A DNA stretch of 64,000 nt from Flavobacteriales bacterium UBA6772 (lineage in GTDB: Bacteria > Bacteroidota > Bacteroidia > Flavobacteriales > Flavobacteriaceae). Below the pieces are notes generated by a model, which did no database searches, was not told the DNA's origin, and saw only the letters and a program-made list of their open reading frames with translations. Positions 44,853 to 55,808 of this stretch are shown here, one piece after another; the stretch's first letter is position 1; every line of letters begins with the position of its first letter. A program made the position numbers and the translations under genes. The stretch covers positions 558,001 through 622,000 of the forward strand of contig CAJIYW010000001.1 of NCBI GenBank assembly GCA_905181765.1. The letters are read 5' to 3'.

Positions 44853-45305
44853 TTATTTCACCAACACAATTCTATCTTCTTCAATAACAATTAGTTTCTG
44901 TTTATATAAATTTCCAACTGCCTTTTTAAATGCTTTTTTACTCATTTTCATATGAAAACGTATCGAATCTGGCGAACTCTTATCAGTAATTAAAATAAAT
45001 CCTTCTTTACTGTCTTTTAATCTTGTAAGTACTTTATCTACGTCAGAATCTATTACATTTCTAAAACCTTGTGGCCTCAAAGAAACGTCGATTTTCCCAT
45101 CTTCACGAATATTTTTCACATACCCAGTAACTTCCATGTTCTCCTCTAAAGCTTGAAAAACTTCACTTCTAAAAAGCAAACCATCAAATTCTTCATTAAT
45201 TAAAACAGTATAGCCTAAACCTGTTTCAGTTTCAATTACCAAGCTTACTTTGTCTCCTTCTTTCAAATTCATTTCTCCCTCTTGTAAATCTTCTTGTAAA
45301 TCCAT
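44853..45305 (-). CDS. S1-like RNA-binding protein (CvfB-like)
   Basis: The 150-residue protein has an S1/OB-type domain (GDKVSLVIETETGLGYTVLINEEFDGLLF at about residues 18-46, then VTGYVKNIREDGKIDVSLRPQG). The C-terminal winged-helix-like part is KMSKKAFKKAVGNLYKQKLIVIEEDRIVL. This matches the end of CvfB-type RNA-binding proteins. Its ATG overlaps the menD stop as TAATG, so translation is coupled; a second Met at codon 12 is a possible alternative start. The link to menaquinone genes is probably only positional. Confidence 0.8.
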   Translation of the reverse strand: MDLQEDLQEGEMNLKEGDKVSLVIETETGLGYTVLINEEFDGLLFRSEVFQALEENMEVTGYVKNIREDGKIDVSLRPQGFRNVIDSDVDKVLTRLKDSKEGFILITDKSSPDSIRFHMKMSKKAFKKAVGNLYKQKLIVIEEDRIVLVK

Positions 45306-46962
45306 TATTGTATATATTTAAAATAATCTTTTAAAACTAGGTCATTTTCTGCACTTGGCGTAAAAATCTCTAATATTTTTGGTTTTTCAGATGTTTCGAA
45401 AAATCTGCTTAATTCTTTTATTACTGTTTCTGTAGAATATGCTTTTTGATATTCTAACTGGTGCATTTTACACAAATATTCTGCTGTTAAGCAATGTGGT
45501 GTTTCAAAATATTGTGCAGCATTTGTAGCTTTTGGGCCTGGAATAATTCTGAAAATTCCGCCACCAGAATTATTAATTATAATAATTCTAAAATTTTTAG
45601 GGATGTTACTATTCCATAACCCATTACCATCATAAAAAAAGCTTAAATCTCCTGTAATAAAAACGGTTTGTTGCTCCGTAGCATATGCAGCTCCAATAGC
45701 TGTACTTGTGCTTCCGTCAATACCACTTGTTCCTCTATTACAAAAAATATTTACAGTAGCTTTCATCGAAAATAACTGTGCATATCGAATAATAGAACTG
45801 TTACTAATTTGCAACTGACAACTCTCCGGTATGGCATTCAAAGCTTGTTCAAAAACAGAAAAATCTGAATATTTTATACTTTTCAAATACGCTAGATGCT
45901 TTTCTCTTCTTTCATCTCTAAAGGCAATCCATTTTGGCTGATAATCGCTTTTTAAAGGTCTTATAAACTCATTGAAATGAGAGAAGAAATCTACCGGTTT
46001 TATTTGTATAAATTCAGACAGACACAAAAAGGTATTAGTTGCTTTTCTAGCATCAATATTCCAATGCTCCTTTGGTTGGTAATCTCTAAGAAATTTCTTT
46101 ATTCTTTTAGAGATAATCATACCTCCAAATGTTATTAAAATATCTGGTTTTAATTCTTGAAACTCAGCATCTATAGAGAAAAAATCAACTGATCAATAGA
46201 ATCTATAGCTTTATCATGATGCAAATTAGAAGTTGTCTCTGTTAAAATTAAAACAGAGTCATCTTCTGCATATAAATCCATTAATGAATGTAAATCTGCA
46301 TCAGGATAATTTACACCTACAAGTATCATTTTCTTTTCGGCAACATTCCATGACTTCGAAAGCTTTTCGTAATTGATATGAGAATTATCTAACGAACTTA
46401 AAGAAATATGGGGAAAATTATATGCCTTCAATACGGGCACTGTCTCATACAAAGGCTCATCAAAAGGAACATTTATATGCACAGGACCTTGTTGTGATAT
46501 AGCTACCTGCAAAGCCTCACCAATTAGTTGAGAATTACGGGTTTTGTATTTCGGGTTTTCTATTAAGTTTGCAGAAAATAAAATATGATTTGCAAATACA
46601 TTTTCTTGCCGAATAGTTTGTCCGTCTCCAATATCAATCAAATGTTTTGGTCTATCTGCAGAAATAATAACTAACGGGATATTGCTGTAAAACGCTTCTG
46701 CTACTGCAGGATAATAATTTAACAAAGCAGAACCTGAAGTACATAAAACTGCCACAGGTTTTCGCGTCTGTTGCGCAATACCTAAAGCAAAAAATGCAGC
46801 ACAACGTTCATCTACAACACTTAATGTCTCTATCTCTTTATGACTAGAGAAACCTATGGTAAGTGGCGCATTTCTTGAACCTGGAGAAACAACAACCGTC
46901 TCAATATTAAATTGAGCGCAAGCTGAAATTACAATTTGTGCGAGTTCTTTTTTTGGATACAT
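45305..46962 (-). CDS. menD: 2-succinyl-5-enolpyruvyl-6-hydroxy-3-cyclohexene-1-carboxylate synthase (one frameshift)
   Basis: MenD is the thiamine-diphosphate enzyme of menaquinone synthesis. Two frames joined near base 46180 give about 552 residues, close to the usual length. The first has the catalytic Glu region ETVVVSPGSRNAPLTI near residue 20 and VDERCAAFFALGIAQ near residue 49. The second has the ThDP-binding ITGDLSFFYDGNGLWNS and IIIINNSGGGIF in the C-terminal third. The break is one missing T in the T-run of QLIFFSIDAEFQ and is probably a sequence error. It is followed by the coupled S1-like gene. Confidence 0.95.
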
Positions 46963-47032
46963 ATATAAGGGTACAAAGGTACAAAGTTTGCAAGTTATAA
47001 TGTTTTATTATTAAGAGAATTCTTAAAAACGA

Positions 47033-47082
47033 AAAAAGTCAGAAAGTTTTAAAGGAAAACCTTTTTACTTTCTGACTTTTTC
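47033..47082 (-). terminator. Long-stem intrinsic terminator after the small transaldolase gene
   Basis: A 15-base stem (AAAAAGTCAGAAAGT / ACTTTCTGACTTTTT) with an inner AAAGG / CCTTT stem, ending in T residues in both directions. It lies 22 bases past the stop at 47104. Confidence 0.8.
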
Positions 47083-47103
47083 ATAAAAAATTAACTGCGT
47101 TGG

Positions 47104-47757
47104 TTAATTCCCTTTTTGGTAATCTGCTAAAAACTTTGCTAAACCACTATCTGTTAATGGATGTCTTAACAAACCTTCAATTGCACTTAATGGTCCAGTC
47201 ATAACATCAGAACCTAATTTTGCACAATCTATAATGTGCATTGTATGACGCACAGAAGCAGCTAAAATTTGAGTCTCAAATCCGTAATTGTCATAAATTA
47301 AACGAATTTCTGAAATTAGATTTAAACCATCTGTAGAAATATCGTCTAAACGTCCGATAAATGGCGATACGTATGTTGCACCAGCCTTAGCAGCTAATAA
47401 TGCTTGACCTGCAGAAAATACTAAAGTAACGTTTGTTTTAATTCCTTTAGAAGAAAAATATTTACATGCCTTGACACCATCTTTTATCATTGGTAATTTT
47501 ACCACAATTTGTGGATTCAATGCTGCCAAAGCTTCACCTTCTCTTACCATTCCATCAAAATCTGTAGAAATTACTTCTGCAGAAACATCCCCTTCTACCA
47601 ATTCACAAATGGCTTTGTAGTGGTTAATAATGTTTGCTTCACCAGTAATTCCTTCTTTAGCCATTAAAGACGGATTTGTGGTTACACCATCTAAAATCCC
47701 TAAAGCTTGCGCTTCTTTAATTTGCTCTAAATTTGCCGTGTCAATAAAAAATTTCAT
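47104..47757 (-). CDS. fsa: Small transaldolase / fructose-6-phosphate aldolase family
   Basis: The 217-residue TIM-barrel protein begins MKFFIDTANLEQIKEAQ, with GVTTNPSLMAKEG near residue 24. The Schiff-base Lys is in IVVKLPMIKDG near residue 86, and TNVTLVFSAGQALLA and YVSPFIGRLDDI are near residues 107 and 130. This is the short transaldolase subfamily shared by true transaldolases and FSA; in Bacteroidota the physiological reaction is most likely transaldolase, for the pentose phosphate pathway. The symbol is by similarity only. Confidence 0.92.
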   Translation of the reverse strand: MKFFIDTANLEQIKEAQALGILDGVTTNPSLMAKEGITGEANIINHYKAICELVEGDVSAEVISTDFDGMVREGEALAALNPQIVVKLPMIKDGVKACKYFSSKGIKTNVTLVFSAGQALLAAKAGATYVSPFIGRLDDISTDGLNLISEIRLIYDNYGFETQILAASVRHTMHIIDCAKLGSDVMTGPLSAIEGLLRHPLTDSGLAKFLADYQKGN

Positions 47758-47954
47758 TTGTATCTATTTAGTTGTAATTGTTTCTTTTTTAGGAATTCCC
47801 TAAATGTCGAGATGCTTGCACTCAATTTTTGTTCATTTTTCATAAAAGAACTCAAAAAAATACGGTAATTCCTCATGCAAAGATAAGAACTTGCAAGTCT
47901 AATTAAGAAGTGAAATAGAACTATTTCTCTACTACTTATAAACAAGAACTCTTG

Positions 47955-48758
47955 TTATAATTTATAATGATTCATTAATAACTTTTCGTACACATTATCT
48001 GGCAAAATTCGCTTTAAAAAAATGGAGAATTTTTCCATAAAGTTGCCCACTTTATAATGAATTTTAGGATGTTTTGTATTGGTTATTTTATAAACAATTT
48101 TTGCTATTTCTAGCGGATCCATTCCGCCGCCAACATGCGCATCCATTAAATCTAAATTCGTTTGATAATCTTCCTTATAAGCGGAGTTTTCAAACACTGG
48201 TGTGTGGTATCTTCCTGCTGCAATATTGGTTGCAAAATCTCCAGGAGCCACATTTACAATCTGAATTCCAAAATTTTTAACTTCCATTCTTGCAGCCTCT
48301 GTTACAATTTCTAAAGCAGCTTTTGTAGCAGAATAAAGTCCTCTAAAAGGCAAACCCATATACCCAGCAATAGACGTTACGTTTATAATAGTTCCAGCAT
48401 TTTGCTTGCGCATTTGTGGCAAAACAGCCTTCATAACATCGATAGCGCCAAATAAATTGGTATTAAAAACGGCACGCATTTCGTCTGTAGGGGTTTCTTC
48501 AACAGGCCCCGTAATACCCATTCCTGCATTATTTACTAACACATCTAATCTTCCTTCCTTTTCGAGAATATAATTGACTGCAGTATTAATTGTATCTAAT
48601 TTTAAAACGTCTAAAGCTATCAACTCAAAAGAAAACTCTTTCTCATTTTTTGGATTTCTGCTTGTACCATAAACTATATACCCTTTTGCGAATAAAAAAG
48701 TAGCAATCGCTTTTCCGATACCAGAAGAAGCACCCGTGACTAAAACAACTTTGCTCAT
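47955..48758 (-). CDS. Short-chain dehydrogenase/reductase
   Basis: A 267-residue NAD(P)-dependent SDR with the start at MSKVVLVTGASSGIGKA; a longer frame adds nine unlikely residues. TGASSGIG at residues 8-15 is the cofactor loop, NNAGMG is near residue 79, and the catalytic YSATKAA is near residue 147 with Ser in INVTSIAG near residue 132. The C-terminal IHYKVGNFMEKFSIFLKRILP suggests membrane contact. Substrate unknown. It stands alone, downstream of the SRP RNA and on the same strand. Confidence 0.9.
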   Translation of the reverse strand: MSKVVLVTGASSGIGKAIATFLFAKGYIVYGTSRNPKNEKEFSFELIALDVLKLDTINTAVNYILEKEGRLDVLVNNAGMGITGPVEETPTDEMRAVFNTNLFGAIDVMKAVLPQMRKQNAGTIINVTSIAGYMGLPFRGLYSATKAALEIVTEAARMEVKNFGIQIVNVAPGDFATNIAAGRYHTPVFENSAYKEDYQTNLDLMDAHVGGGMDPLEIAKIVYKITNTKHPKIHYKVGNFMEKFSIFLKRILPDNVYEKLLMNHYKL

Positions 48759-48895
48759 AAAACATGAAATAATTAAAAGGTTCAATAATTATACAAATAT
48801 CGAAAAAGTAAGCTAAGAAATCAAAAAAAGAGACTGGTAAATATTATAAAGGAAAATAAAGAAAATTCTAAACGAAAATTTAAGGCATAAAAAAT

Positions 48896-48989
48896 GGCAA
48901 GCTACCTACATCACACCGCTACAACCTAATACCTTTGCTGCGTTCCCGCCCTGGAGGATTCAAAGGGAGCTAGTTGTGTAGAACTTGCC
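48896..48989 (-). ncRNA. ffs: SRP RNA (4.5S-like signal recognition particle RNA)
   Basis: Read on the minus strand, this is the compact bacterial SRP RNA. It begins GGCAAGTTCTACACAAC and ends with the pairing partner GTAGGTAGCTTGCC. At the tip is the conserved Ffh-binding loop, GGCGGGAACGCAGCAAAGG, near the middle. It is about 94 bases long, and the two ends pair (GGCAAG / CTTGCC). It forms the RNA core of SRP with Ffh; the receptor FtsY is encoded at 37800. Its promoter, directly upstream, is the best -33/-7 pair in the window. Confidence 0.95.
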
Positions 48990-48994
48990 GAGTG

Positions 48995-49024
48995 CAAATT
49001 TACAAGCTTTTTTTATTTAAACAA
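48995..49024 (-). promoter_or_regulatory. Complete Bacteroidota promoter (TTG-N19-TAAATTTG) for SRP RNA
   Basis: On the minus strand a TTG at 49022-49024 is followed by exactly 19 bases and then TAAATTTG at 48995-49002. The RNA begins six bases after the -7 box, which fits a start site at 48989. Confidence 0.75.
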
Positions 49025-49133
49025 TTAAAAAAATGCTAATTTTTTGGTAACATTTTTAAGGTATTGACTACTAATCTATTGTTTTGATATTATATAATAA
49101 TTATAAAAAACAAAACTATCTCAATGAAAAGAA

Positions 49134-49141
49134 TATATTTG
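49134..49141 (+). promoter_or_regulatory. -7 promoter element for the DUF4199 gene (TATATTTG)
   Basis: Exact TAnnTTTG match 25 bases before the ATG at 49166. Confidence 0.5.
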
Positions 49142-49165
49142 TAAAATAACTAAATTAAAAAAAAA

Positions 49166-49687
49166 ATGGAAAATTCTACAAACAGTAAAAGTTTAATTAT
49201 TAATTATGGTATTTACCTCGGTGTTGCAACTTTGCTAATCAGTCTTATTACTTATGCCTTAGGAACGCATTTAGATCCACATTGGTCTATATCCTTAGTT
49301 TCAGGAATATTATTTATTGGTTTGATTGTATTTGGAATAAAAAAATACAAAGAAACGAATGAAGGTTTTTTAACTTGGGGACAAGGAGTTAAAATTGGTG
49401 TAGGAATTGCAATAGTAGCTGCGCTTATTGGTACCATTTATAATTATCTTTTTATGAATTTCATAGAGCCAGATTTTCTAAATCAGGTTATGGAAGTTTC
49501 AAATCAAAAATTACTAGATCAAGGACAAACTGAGGAACAAATTGAAGCTATTAATAAAATGAGTGAAGCTTTTAAGTCGCCTCTTTTAATAGCTGCAATG
49601 GGTATCATTGGTAGCGCTGTTGGTGGTTTTATTGTTGCTGCAATTGCTGCTGCAATCATGAAAAAATCTGAGGAAGAAACGTATTAA
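49166..49687 (+). CDS. DUF4199 membrane protein
   Basis: The 173-residue protein has four membrane helices: IINYGIYLGVATLLISLITYAL (residues 11-32), ISLVSGILFIGLIVFGI (42-58), VKIGVGIAIVAALIGTIYNYLF (75-96) and LLIAAMGIIGSAVGGFIVAAIAAAIM (140-165). The loop between helices 3 and 4 is acidic and glutamine-rich. This layout, and KKYKETNEGFLTWGQGV, match DUF4199, a Bacteroidota family of unknown function. A glycosyltransferase gene for undecaprenyl or dolichyl-type transfer follows 66 bases later, a common pairing in flavobacteria. Confidence 0.88.
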   Translation: MENSTNSKSLIINYGIYLGVATLLISLITYALGTHLDPHWSISLVSGILFIGLIVFGIKKYKETNEGFLTWGQGVKIGVGIAIVAALIGTIYNYLFMNFIEPDFLNQVMEVSNQKLLDQGQTEEQIEAINKMSEAFKSPLLIAAMGIIGSAVGGFIVAAIAAAIMKKSEEETY

Positions 49688-49753
49688 AACAATATCTTTA
49701 GATAGTATAGGTTTTAATTTAAGGGCCTACGCTTTTAAACTTCACATTAACAT

Positions 49754-50709
49754 ATGGATATTTCGGTAATAATACCTCTTCTTAATGAAGAAGAATCTTT
49801 ACAAGAATTACACGATTGGATTGCAAAGGTTATGCAATCCAATCGTTTTGTGTATGAAATTATTTTTATTGATGATGGTAGTACAGATACTTCTTGGGCT
49901 GTAATTGAAAAATTATCAGATCAAATTCCGAAGTAAAAGGAATTCGTTTTCAAAAAAACTTTGGAAAATCTCAAGCTTTAGATGCCGGTTTTGAAATGGC
50001 AAAAGGTGCCGTAGTAATTACAATGGATGCTGATTTACAAGACAATCCTGACGAAATACCAGCATTATACGACCTTATAATAAAAGATGATTTCGATCTT
50101 ATTTCTGGATGGAAAAAGAAACGGTATGACAATTTAATTACGAAGAACATTCCTTCAAAATTATTTAATGCAGCTGCTAGAAAAACATCTGGCTTAAAGC
50201 TAAACGATTTTAATTGTGGTTTAAAAGCTTATAAAAATATCGTTATTAAAACGGTTAAGGTTAGTGGAGAAATGCACCGTTATATTCCTGTACTGGCTAA
50301 AAACGAGGGCTTTACTAAAATTGGTGAAAAAGTAGTACAACACCAAGCAAGAAAATACGGTGTTACTAAATTTGGTATGGACCGATTCATAAATGGCTTT
50401 TTAGATTTAATTACCATCTCCTTTTTATCTAAATTCGGTAAACGCCCAATGCACTTATTTGGTCTTTGGGGATCATTGATGTTTCTATTTGGAACAACAA
50501 CCGCATTGTACATTGGTGTTTTAAAATTATACAAAGTATTTAATGATATTAAAACAATTCTAATCACAGACAATCCGTGGTTTTTTATTGCCTTAACTTC
50601 AATGATTTTAGGAACTTTATTATTTTTAGCAGGTTTTATTGGCGAATTAATAATTAAGACTAAAAGTAACGAAAAACACTATTCAATAAAAGAAAAACTC
50701 AATTTCTAA
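49754..50709 (+). CDS. Family 2 glycosyltransferase with C-terminal membrane helices (one frameshift)
   Basis: Two frames joined near base 49928 give about 318 residues. The N-terminal GT2 domain has ISVIIPLLNEEESLQEL at the start, IIFIDDGSTDTSW near residue 37, VITMDADLQDNPDEIP near residue 90 and FNCGLKAYK near residue 153. Two membrane helices follow at the end (LFGLWGSLMFLFGTTTALYIGV, FFIALTSMILGTLLFLAGFIGEL). This is the DPM1/GtrB/ArnC-like form that moves a sugar onto a polyprenyl phosphate. The break is one missing A (SDQNSEVKG) and is probably a sequence error. Confidence 0.9.
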
Positions 50710-50713
50710 AATG

Positions 50714-50721
50714 TATATTTG
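50714..50721 (+). promoter_or_regulatory. -7 promoter element for the phosphohexomutase gene (TATATTTG)
   Basis: Exact TAnnTTTG match 30 bases before the ATG at 50751. Confidence 0.5.
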
Positions 50722-50750
50722 CATTTTAATACCATAATTTATATTTAAAA

Positions 50751-52468
50751 ATGAGTGAAATACTAGACAAAGCAAAGCAGTGGTTAAGTGCTACTTTTGA
50801 TGCAGCAACGCAGCAAGAAATTGAACAATTAATTACTACTAATGCTCCTGATTTAGAAGATAGATTCTACAAAAACATGGAATTTGGAACAGGTGGAATG
50901 CGAGGAGTTATGGGCGCAGGCACCAACAGGATTAACAAATATACGTTAGGTAGAGCAACACAGGGTTTGTCTAATTACTTAATAGAAAATGTACACAAGA
51001 ATCAATTAAAAGTAGTTATTGCTTACGATTGTAGACATAACAGTAAAAAGTTTGCAAAAATTGTTGCAGACGTTTTATCTGCTAATAATATAAAGGTTTA
51101 TTTATTTGAAGATTTAAGAGCGACACCAGAACTATCCTTTGCGGTGCGACATTTAAATTGTGATGCAGGTATTGTTTTAACAGCTTCTCACAATCCGCCA
51201 GAATATAACGGTTACAAAGTATATTGGGCAGATGGCGGACAAATTGTACCTCCGCATGATGGTAAAATTATAGGAAACGTAAATGCTTTAGATTTTTCTG
51301 AAATTAAATTTACTGCAAATGAAGCATTAATTGAAACGATAGGTAAAGAGGTAGATGACGTATTTATAGCCGCGGCTGTAAAAAATGGTTCTTTGTCTCC
51401 AGATATCGATCGAAAAAAATTAAAAGTAGTCTTTACTTCTTTGCACGGCACCTCTATTGTTTCCGTACCAGATGCTTTAGCAAAAGCAGGGTATACAGAT
51501 GTGCATATCGTTGAAGAACAAAGAGATACCAGATGGTGATTTCTCCTACTGTAAAATCACCAAATCCAGAAGAACCAGAAGCTTTAAAAATGGCAACTGA
51601 CTTAGCAAACAAAATTGGTGCGGATATTGTGATTGGTACTGACCCAGATTGTGATAGATTAGGCGTTGCTGTTAGAGATACCGATGGGAACATGAAGCTA
51701 ATGAATGGGAACCAGACAATGGTTGTAATGACAGAGTTCTTGTTAAGAAAATGGAAAGACGAAAATAGAATAAACGGAAAACAATTTATAGGTTCTACAA
51801 TAGTTACCACAGAATTAGTAGGTGCCATAGCAAAAAATTACGGCGTTGAAACCAAAATTGGATTAACTGGTTTTAAATGGATTGCCAAAATGGTGAAAGA
51901 TTTTCCAGAATTAGATTTTATTGGCGGTGGTGAAGAGAGTTTTGGTTATATGGTTGGCGAATTTGTAAGAGATAAAGATGCGGTAACCGCTACTTTATTA
52001 GCTTGTGAAATTGCTGCATATGCAAAACAAAACGGACAGCTCTTTCTATGAAGAATTATTGGCTATTTATCATAGAAATAATTTTTACAAAGAGCATCTA
52101 ATATCGATTACTAAAAAAGGAATGGACGGTGCTGCAGAAATTCAGCAAATGTTAAGTGACATGCGTAACAATCCGTTAACAGAAATTGATGGAGAACAAG
52201 TAGTATCGCTAAGCGATTACCAAGCATCTACTGTTAAAAACTTAATTACTGGAGCAGTAACAACATTAGATTTACCAAAATCTAATGTTTTAATTTATCA
52301 AACTGCTAATGGCACAAGAATAGCTGCAAGACCAAGTGGTACAGAACCTAAAATAAAGTTCTATTTTAGTGTAAACACTTTTTTAGATGCAAAGAAAACG
52401 CTCTAAAGATTGAAGCGGATTTAGATGCTAAAATTCAACGAATTATAAAAGAAATGAAACTAAATTAA
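50751..52468 (+). CDS. Phospho-sugar mutase (phosphoglucomutase/phosphomannomutase; four frameshifts)
   Basis: Pieces in several frames add up to one alpha-D-phosphohexomutase of about 570 residues. It shows FGTGGMRGVMGAGTNRIN near residue 45, the phosphoserine loop VLTASHNPPEYNGYKVYW near residue 143, the metal loop GTDPDCDRLGVAV near residue 300, the sugar-binding GGGEESFGYMVGEFVRD near residue 393, and the phosphate-binding ARPSGTEPKIKFY near residue 528. It interconverts hexose 1- and 6-phosphates. One-base shifts occur near 51525, 51547, 52040 and 52395; so many in a core metabolic gene indicates poor local sequence. Its stop overlaps the next ATG (TAATG). Confidence 0.9.
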
Positions 52469-54298
52469 TGAGCTATTTTAAGGACATTTTAAGATATGAA
52501 AAAAAGTATCGGAAGTTTACAATTTTAAACATTCTGTTCAACATACTTTATGCAATCTTTAATGTACTTTCTGTTTTGGCTTTTATTCCTGTTTTAGGTA
52601 TACTATTTAGCACAGATAAAAAGATTATTGAAGAACCAATATATGACGGTCTTTTAAGTATTGGAAATTATTTAAAAGATAGCTTTTACCTTTTTATTTC
52701 TCAAAAAATTGAAAATAACGGACAAATAAAAACGCTTCTTTTCATCTGTTTATTGGCGTTATCTCTTTTCTTTTTTAAAAACTTATTTAGATATTTAGCA
52801 TCCTATGTAATTACTTTTTTAAGAACAGGGATTGTAAAGGATTTAAGGGATAAACTGTATCACAAAATTGTAGAATTACCTATCGCCTACTTTTCAGAAA
52901 AGAAAAAAGGAGACATCATTGCACGTATGACTTCTGATGTACAAGAAGTAGAAAACTCTATTTTAACATCTGTAGAGGTTATTGTCAGAGAGCCTCTAAC
53001 TGTTATTATTTCGATAACAATTATGCTTTTAATGAGTGTAAAACTAACACTTTTTGTTTTTGTTTTACTGCCTGTTTCTGGATTTATAATTTCATCTATC
53101 AGCAAAAAATTAAAAGCGAATTCAGCGAAAGCACAAAAAGAAACCGGTAATTTTTTATCCTTTATAGAAGAAACATTAACAGGTTTAAGAATTATAAAAG
53201 GTTTTAATGCTGAGAAAGTAATTGAGACAAAATTTAACAACTCTACTTTAAGTTTTAAAAAATTGATGACTAGTGTTTTTCACAGACAAACATTGGCTTC
53301 TCCTATGAGTGAGTTTTTAGGTTCTGCAACTATCATTGCTATTCTTTGGTATGGTGGTACAGAAGTTTTATCGAATACCAGTCCTTTGCAACCAGATGAG
53401 TTTATGGGATATATTGTGCTATTTTACACGGTTTTAAATCCTATTAAATTAATTACAACAACATTCTACAACATTCAGAAAGGAGAAGCTTCTGCAGAAA
53501 GAATTATGACTGTTTTAAATACTAAGAATAATATTAAAGACAAACCTAATGCAGTTGTAAAAGATGGATTTTACAAATAAAATTGAATTCAAAAACATCT
53601 CTTTTAAATATAAAGACACTTTTGTTTTAAAGGACTTTTCTTTAACCATTAATAAAGGCGAAACGGTTGCTTTAGTTGGACAATCTGGAAGTGGTAAATC
53701 TACCTTAGCAAACCTAATTACTCGTTTTTACGACGTTAATAAGGGAGAGGTGCTTATTGATAATCAAAATATCAAAGACCTTACAAAAAAATCGTTACGC
53801 GGTTTAATGGGCATTGTTTCTCAAGACTCTATTCTGTTTAATGATACCATTGAAAACAATATTAAGTTAGGAACGCAAGCTGCAACAGAAGAAGCTATTT
53901 TAGAAGCTGCTAAAATTGCCAATGCAGATGAATTTATTCAGAATTTACCAGAAAAATACAAAACAAATATTGGCGACAGTGGAAACACACTTTCTGGGGG
54001 ACAAAAACAACGTTTATCTATTGCAAGGGCTGTTTTAAAGAATCCGCCAATTATGATTTTAGATGAAGCAACCTCTGCTTTAGACACAGAATCTGAACAA
54101 TTGGTTCAAACTGCCCTAGAAAAAATGATGCAAAATAGAACCTCTCTGGTAATTGCTCACCGCTTATCTACTATCCAAAAAGCAGACACTATTGTGGTAA
54201 TGAAGAAAGGAAAAATTGTAGAACAAGGCAAACATGAAGAGTTATTAGCTTTAAAAGGCGAATATTTCAAATTGGTTACCATGCAATCTTTAAGCTAA
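52468..54298 (+). CDS. ABC exporter, fused permease-ATPase (MsbA-like; one frameshift)
   Basis: Two frames joined near base 53568 give about 610 residues. The membrane domain has six helices (residues 20-330) with ELPIAYFSEKKKGDIIARMTSDV near residue 130. The ATPase has the Walker A GQSGSGKST near residue 405, the signature LSGGQKQRLSIARA near residue 505 and Walker B PPIMILDEATSALD near residue 526, then the H-loop VIAHRLSTI. It probably flips lipid A or another lipid, with MsbA as closest model. The break is one extra T in a T-run. It is coupled to the mutase gene and overlaps the convergent CCA gene by nine bases. Confidence 0.92.
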
Positions 54299-55711
54299 AG
54301 TTAAACCTAAACTTTGTCCTTTTTCTATCATAAAATCAAAACAAGCTTGATGTTCATTAGGAATTTTACCATCTAAAATAGCCTCTTTGATAGCTTCTTT
54401 TATTTGCCCTATTTCTTTACAAGGCTTTAAGTTAAACGCTTCAATAATCTCTTCTCCAGAAACTGGCGGTTGAAAGTTACGCACACGATCTCTTTCTTCT
54501 ACTTCCCTAATTTTAGAACGAACTTCTTCAAAGTTTTGATGATAGCGTTTAAACTTTTTTGGGTTTTTTGTAGTTATATCTGCTTCACAAAGCGTCATTA
54601 AAGAATTGATATCGTCACCGGCATCAAAAACCAAACGCCTTACAGCTGCATCGGTAACATCGGTTGCCAAAACAATTGGTCTAGAACTCAATAGCACCAT
54701 CTTCTGAACAAACTTCATTTTGTTATTCAAGGGCATCTTTAAATTTTTAAATAGTTTGTAAACCATTTTAGAGCCAACAAATTCATGAGAATGGAAAGTC
54801 CAACCTACCTTTTTACTGAATTTTTTGGTAGGTGCTTTACCGATATCATGCAATAAAGCTGCCCAGCGTAACCAAACATCTTCTGTATTCTTAGAAATAT
54901 TGTCTACCACCTCTAAGGTATGATAAAAATTATCTTTATGCTTTTGCCCTTCAACCTCTTCTACCCCCTTTAAATCTATTAATTCAGGTATAATTTGAGC
55001 TAATAATTTCGTTTCTTCTAACAACAAGAATCCAATAGATGGTTTTTCGCATGACATTACTTTATTTAGCTCATCTAAGATACGCTCTCTTGTAATTATT
55101 TCTAAGCGTTCTGAATTTTTAGTAATTGCAGCAAGTGATTTTTTTTCAATTTTGAAATTTAATTGTGATGCAAAACGAATTGCTCGCATCATTCTTAAAG
55201 GGTCATCAGAATATGTAATATCAGGATTTAAAGGCGTTCTAAGAATGCCGTTTCCTAAGTCATCTATTCCGTTAAAGGGATCTAGTAATTCACCAAAATT
55301 AGTCTCGTTTAAGCTTAATGCCAAAGCATTAATAGTAAAATCCCTCCTATTTTGATCGTCTTGCAAGTTTCCCTCAGATACTTCCGGGTTTCTACTTTCT
55401 TCTGAATAAGATTCTTTTCTTGCACCAACAAACTCAATTTCAATATCCTTGTAACGCAACATTGCAGTGCCGTAGGTTTTAAAAATCTGCACTTTGGGTT
55501 TATTAGATAACAAACTAGACACTTTCTCTGCAAGGTCTATCCCGCTCCCAATAGTAACAATATCAATATCTTTTGCAGTACCTCTTTTTAAAAAATAATC
55601 TCGCACGAAACCACCAATTACATAACTTTCTAAGCCTAATTGTTGTGATGCTTTAGAAATCGTTTCAAATATTTCTAATGAGATGGCCTCTGTAAAGAAT
55701 TGCTTTTGCAT
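54290..55711 (-). CDS. CCA tRNA nucleotidyltransferase / poly(A) polymerase family with HD domain
   Basis: The 473-residue protein has the class II nucleotidyltransferase head: YVIGGFVRDYFLKR near residue 30, with the catalytic DID in AKDIDIVTIG near residue 47. RRDFTINALALSL near residue 133 and DPLRMMRAIRFASQL near residue 168 follow. An HD phosphohydrolase domain has LRWAALLHDIGKAPTKKF near residue 275. It adds or repairs the CCA end of tRNAs. The reading frame is unbroken. Confidence 0.92.
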   Translation of the reverse strand: MQKQFFTEAISLEIFETISKASQQLGLESYVIGGFVRDYFLKRGTAKDIDIVTIGSGIDLAEKVSSLLSNKPKVQIFKTYGTAMLRYKDIEIEFVGARKESYSEESRNPEVSEGNLQDDQNRRDFTINALALSLNETNFGELLDPFNGIDDLGNGILRTPLNPDITYSDDPLRMMRAIRFASQLNFKIEKKSLAAITKNSERLEIITRERILDELNKVMSCEKPSIGFLLLEETKLLAQIIPELIDLKGVEEVEGQKHKDNFYHTLEVVDNISKNTEDVWLRWAALLHDIGKAPTKKFSKKVGWTFHSHEFVGSKMVYKLFKNLKMPLNNKMKFVQKMVLLSSRPIVLATDVTDAAVRRLVFDAGDDINSLMTLCEADITTKNPKKFKRYHQNFEEVRSKIREVEERDRVRNFQPPVSGEEIIEAFNLKPCKEIGQIKEAIKEAILDGKIPNEHQACFDFMIEKGQSLGLTLA

Positions 55712-55808
55712 TAATTTGTATTCATTTTATTTTGCCGCAAATTTAGGCTATAATCCAACACAATCCAAAATTGACATACTAGTTTATTCAAAGTAATGCT
55801 AAAAATAG

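Noticed and set aside
45305-46962. Reading menD as two separate genes
   Set aside because: The two frames cover consecutive parts of one MenD protein and join by one T in a homopolymer.
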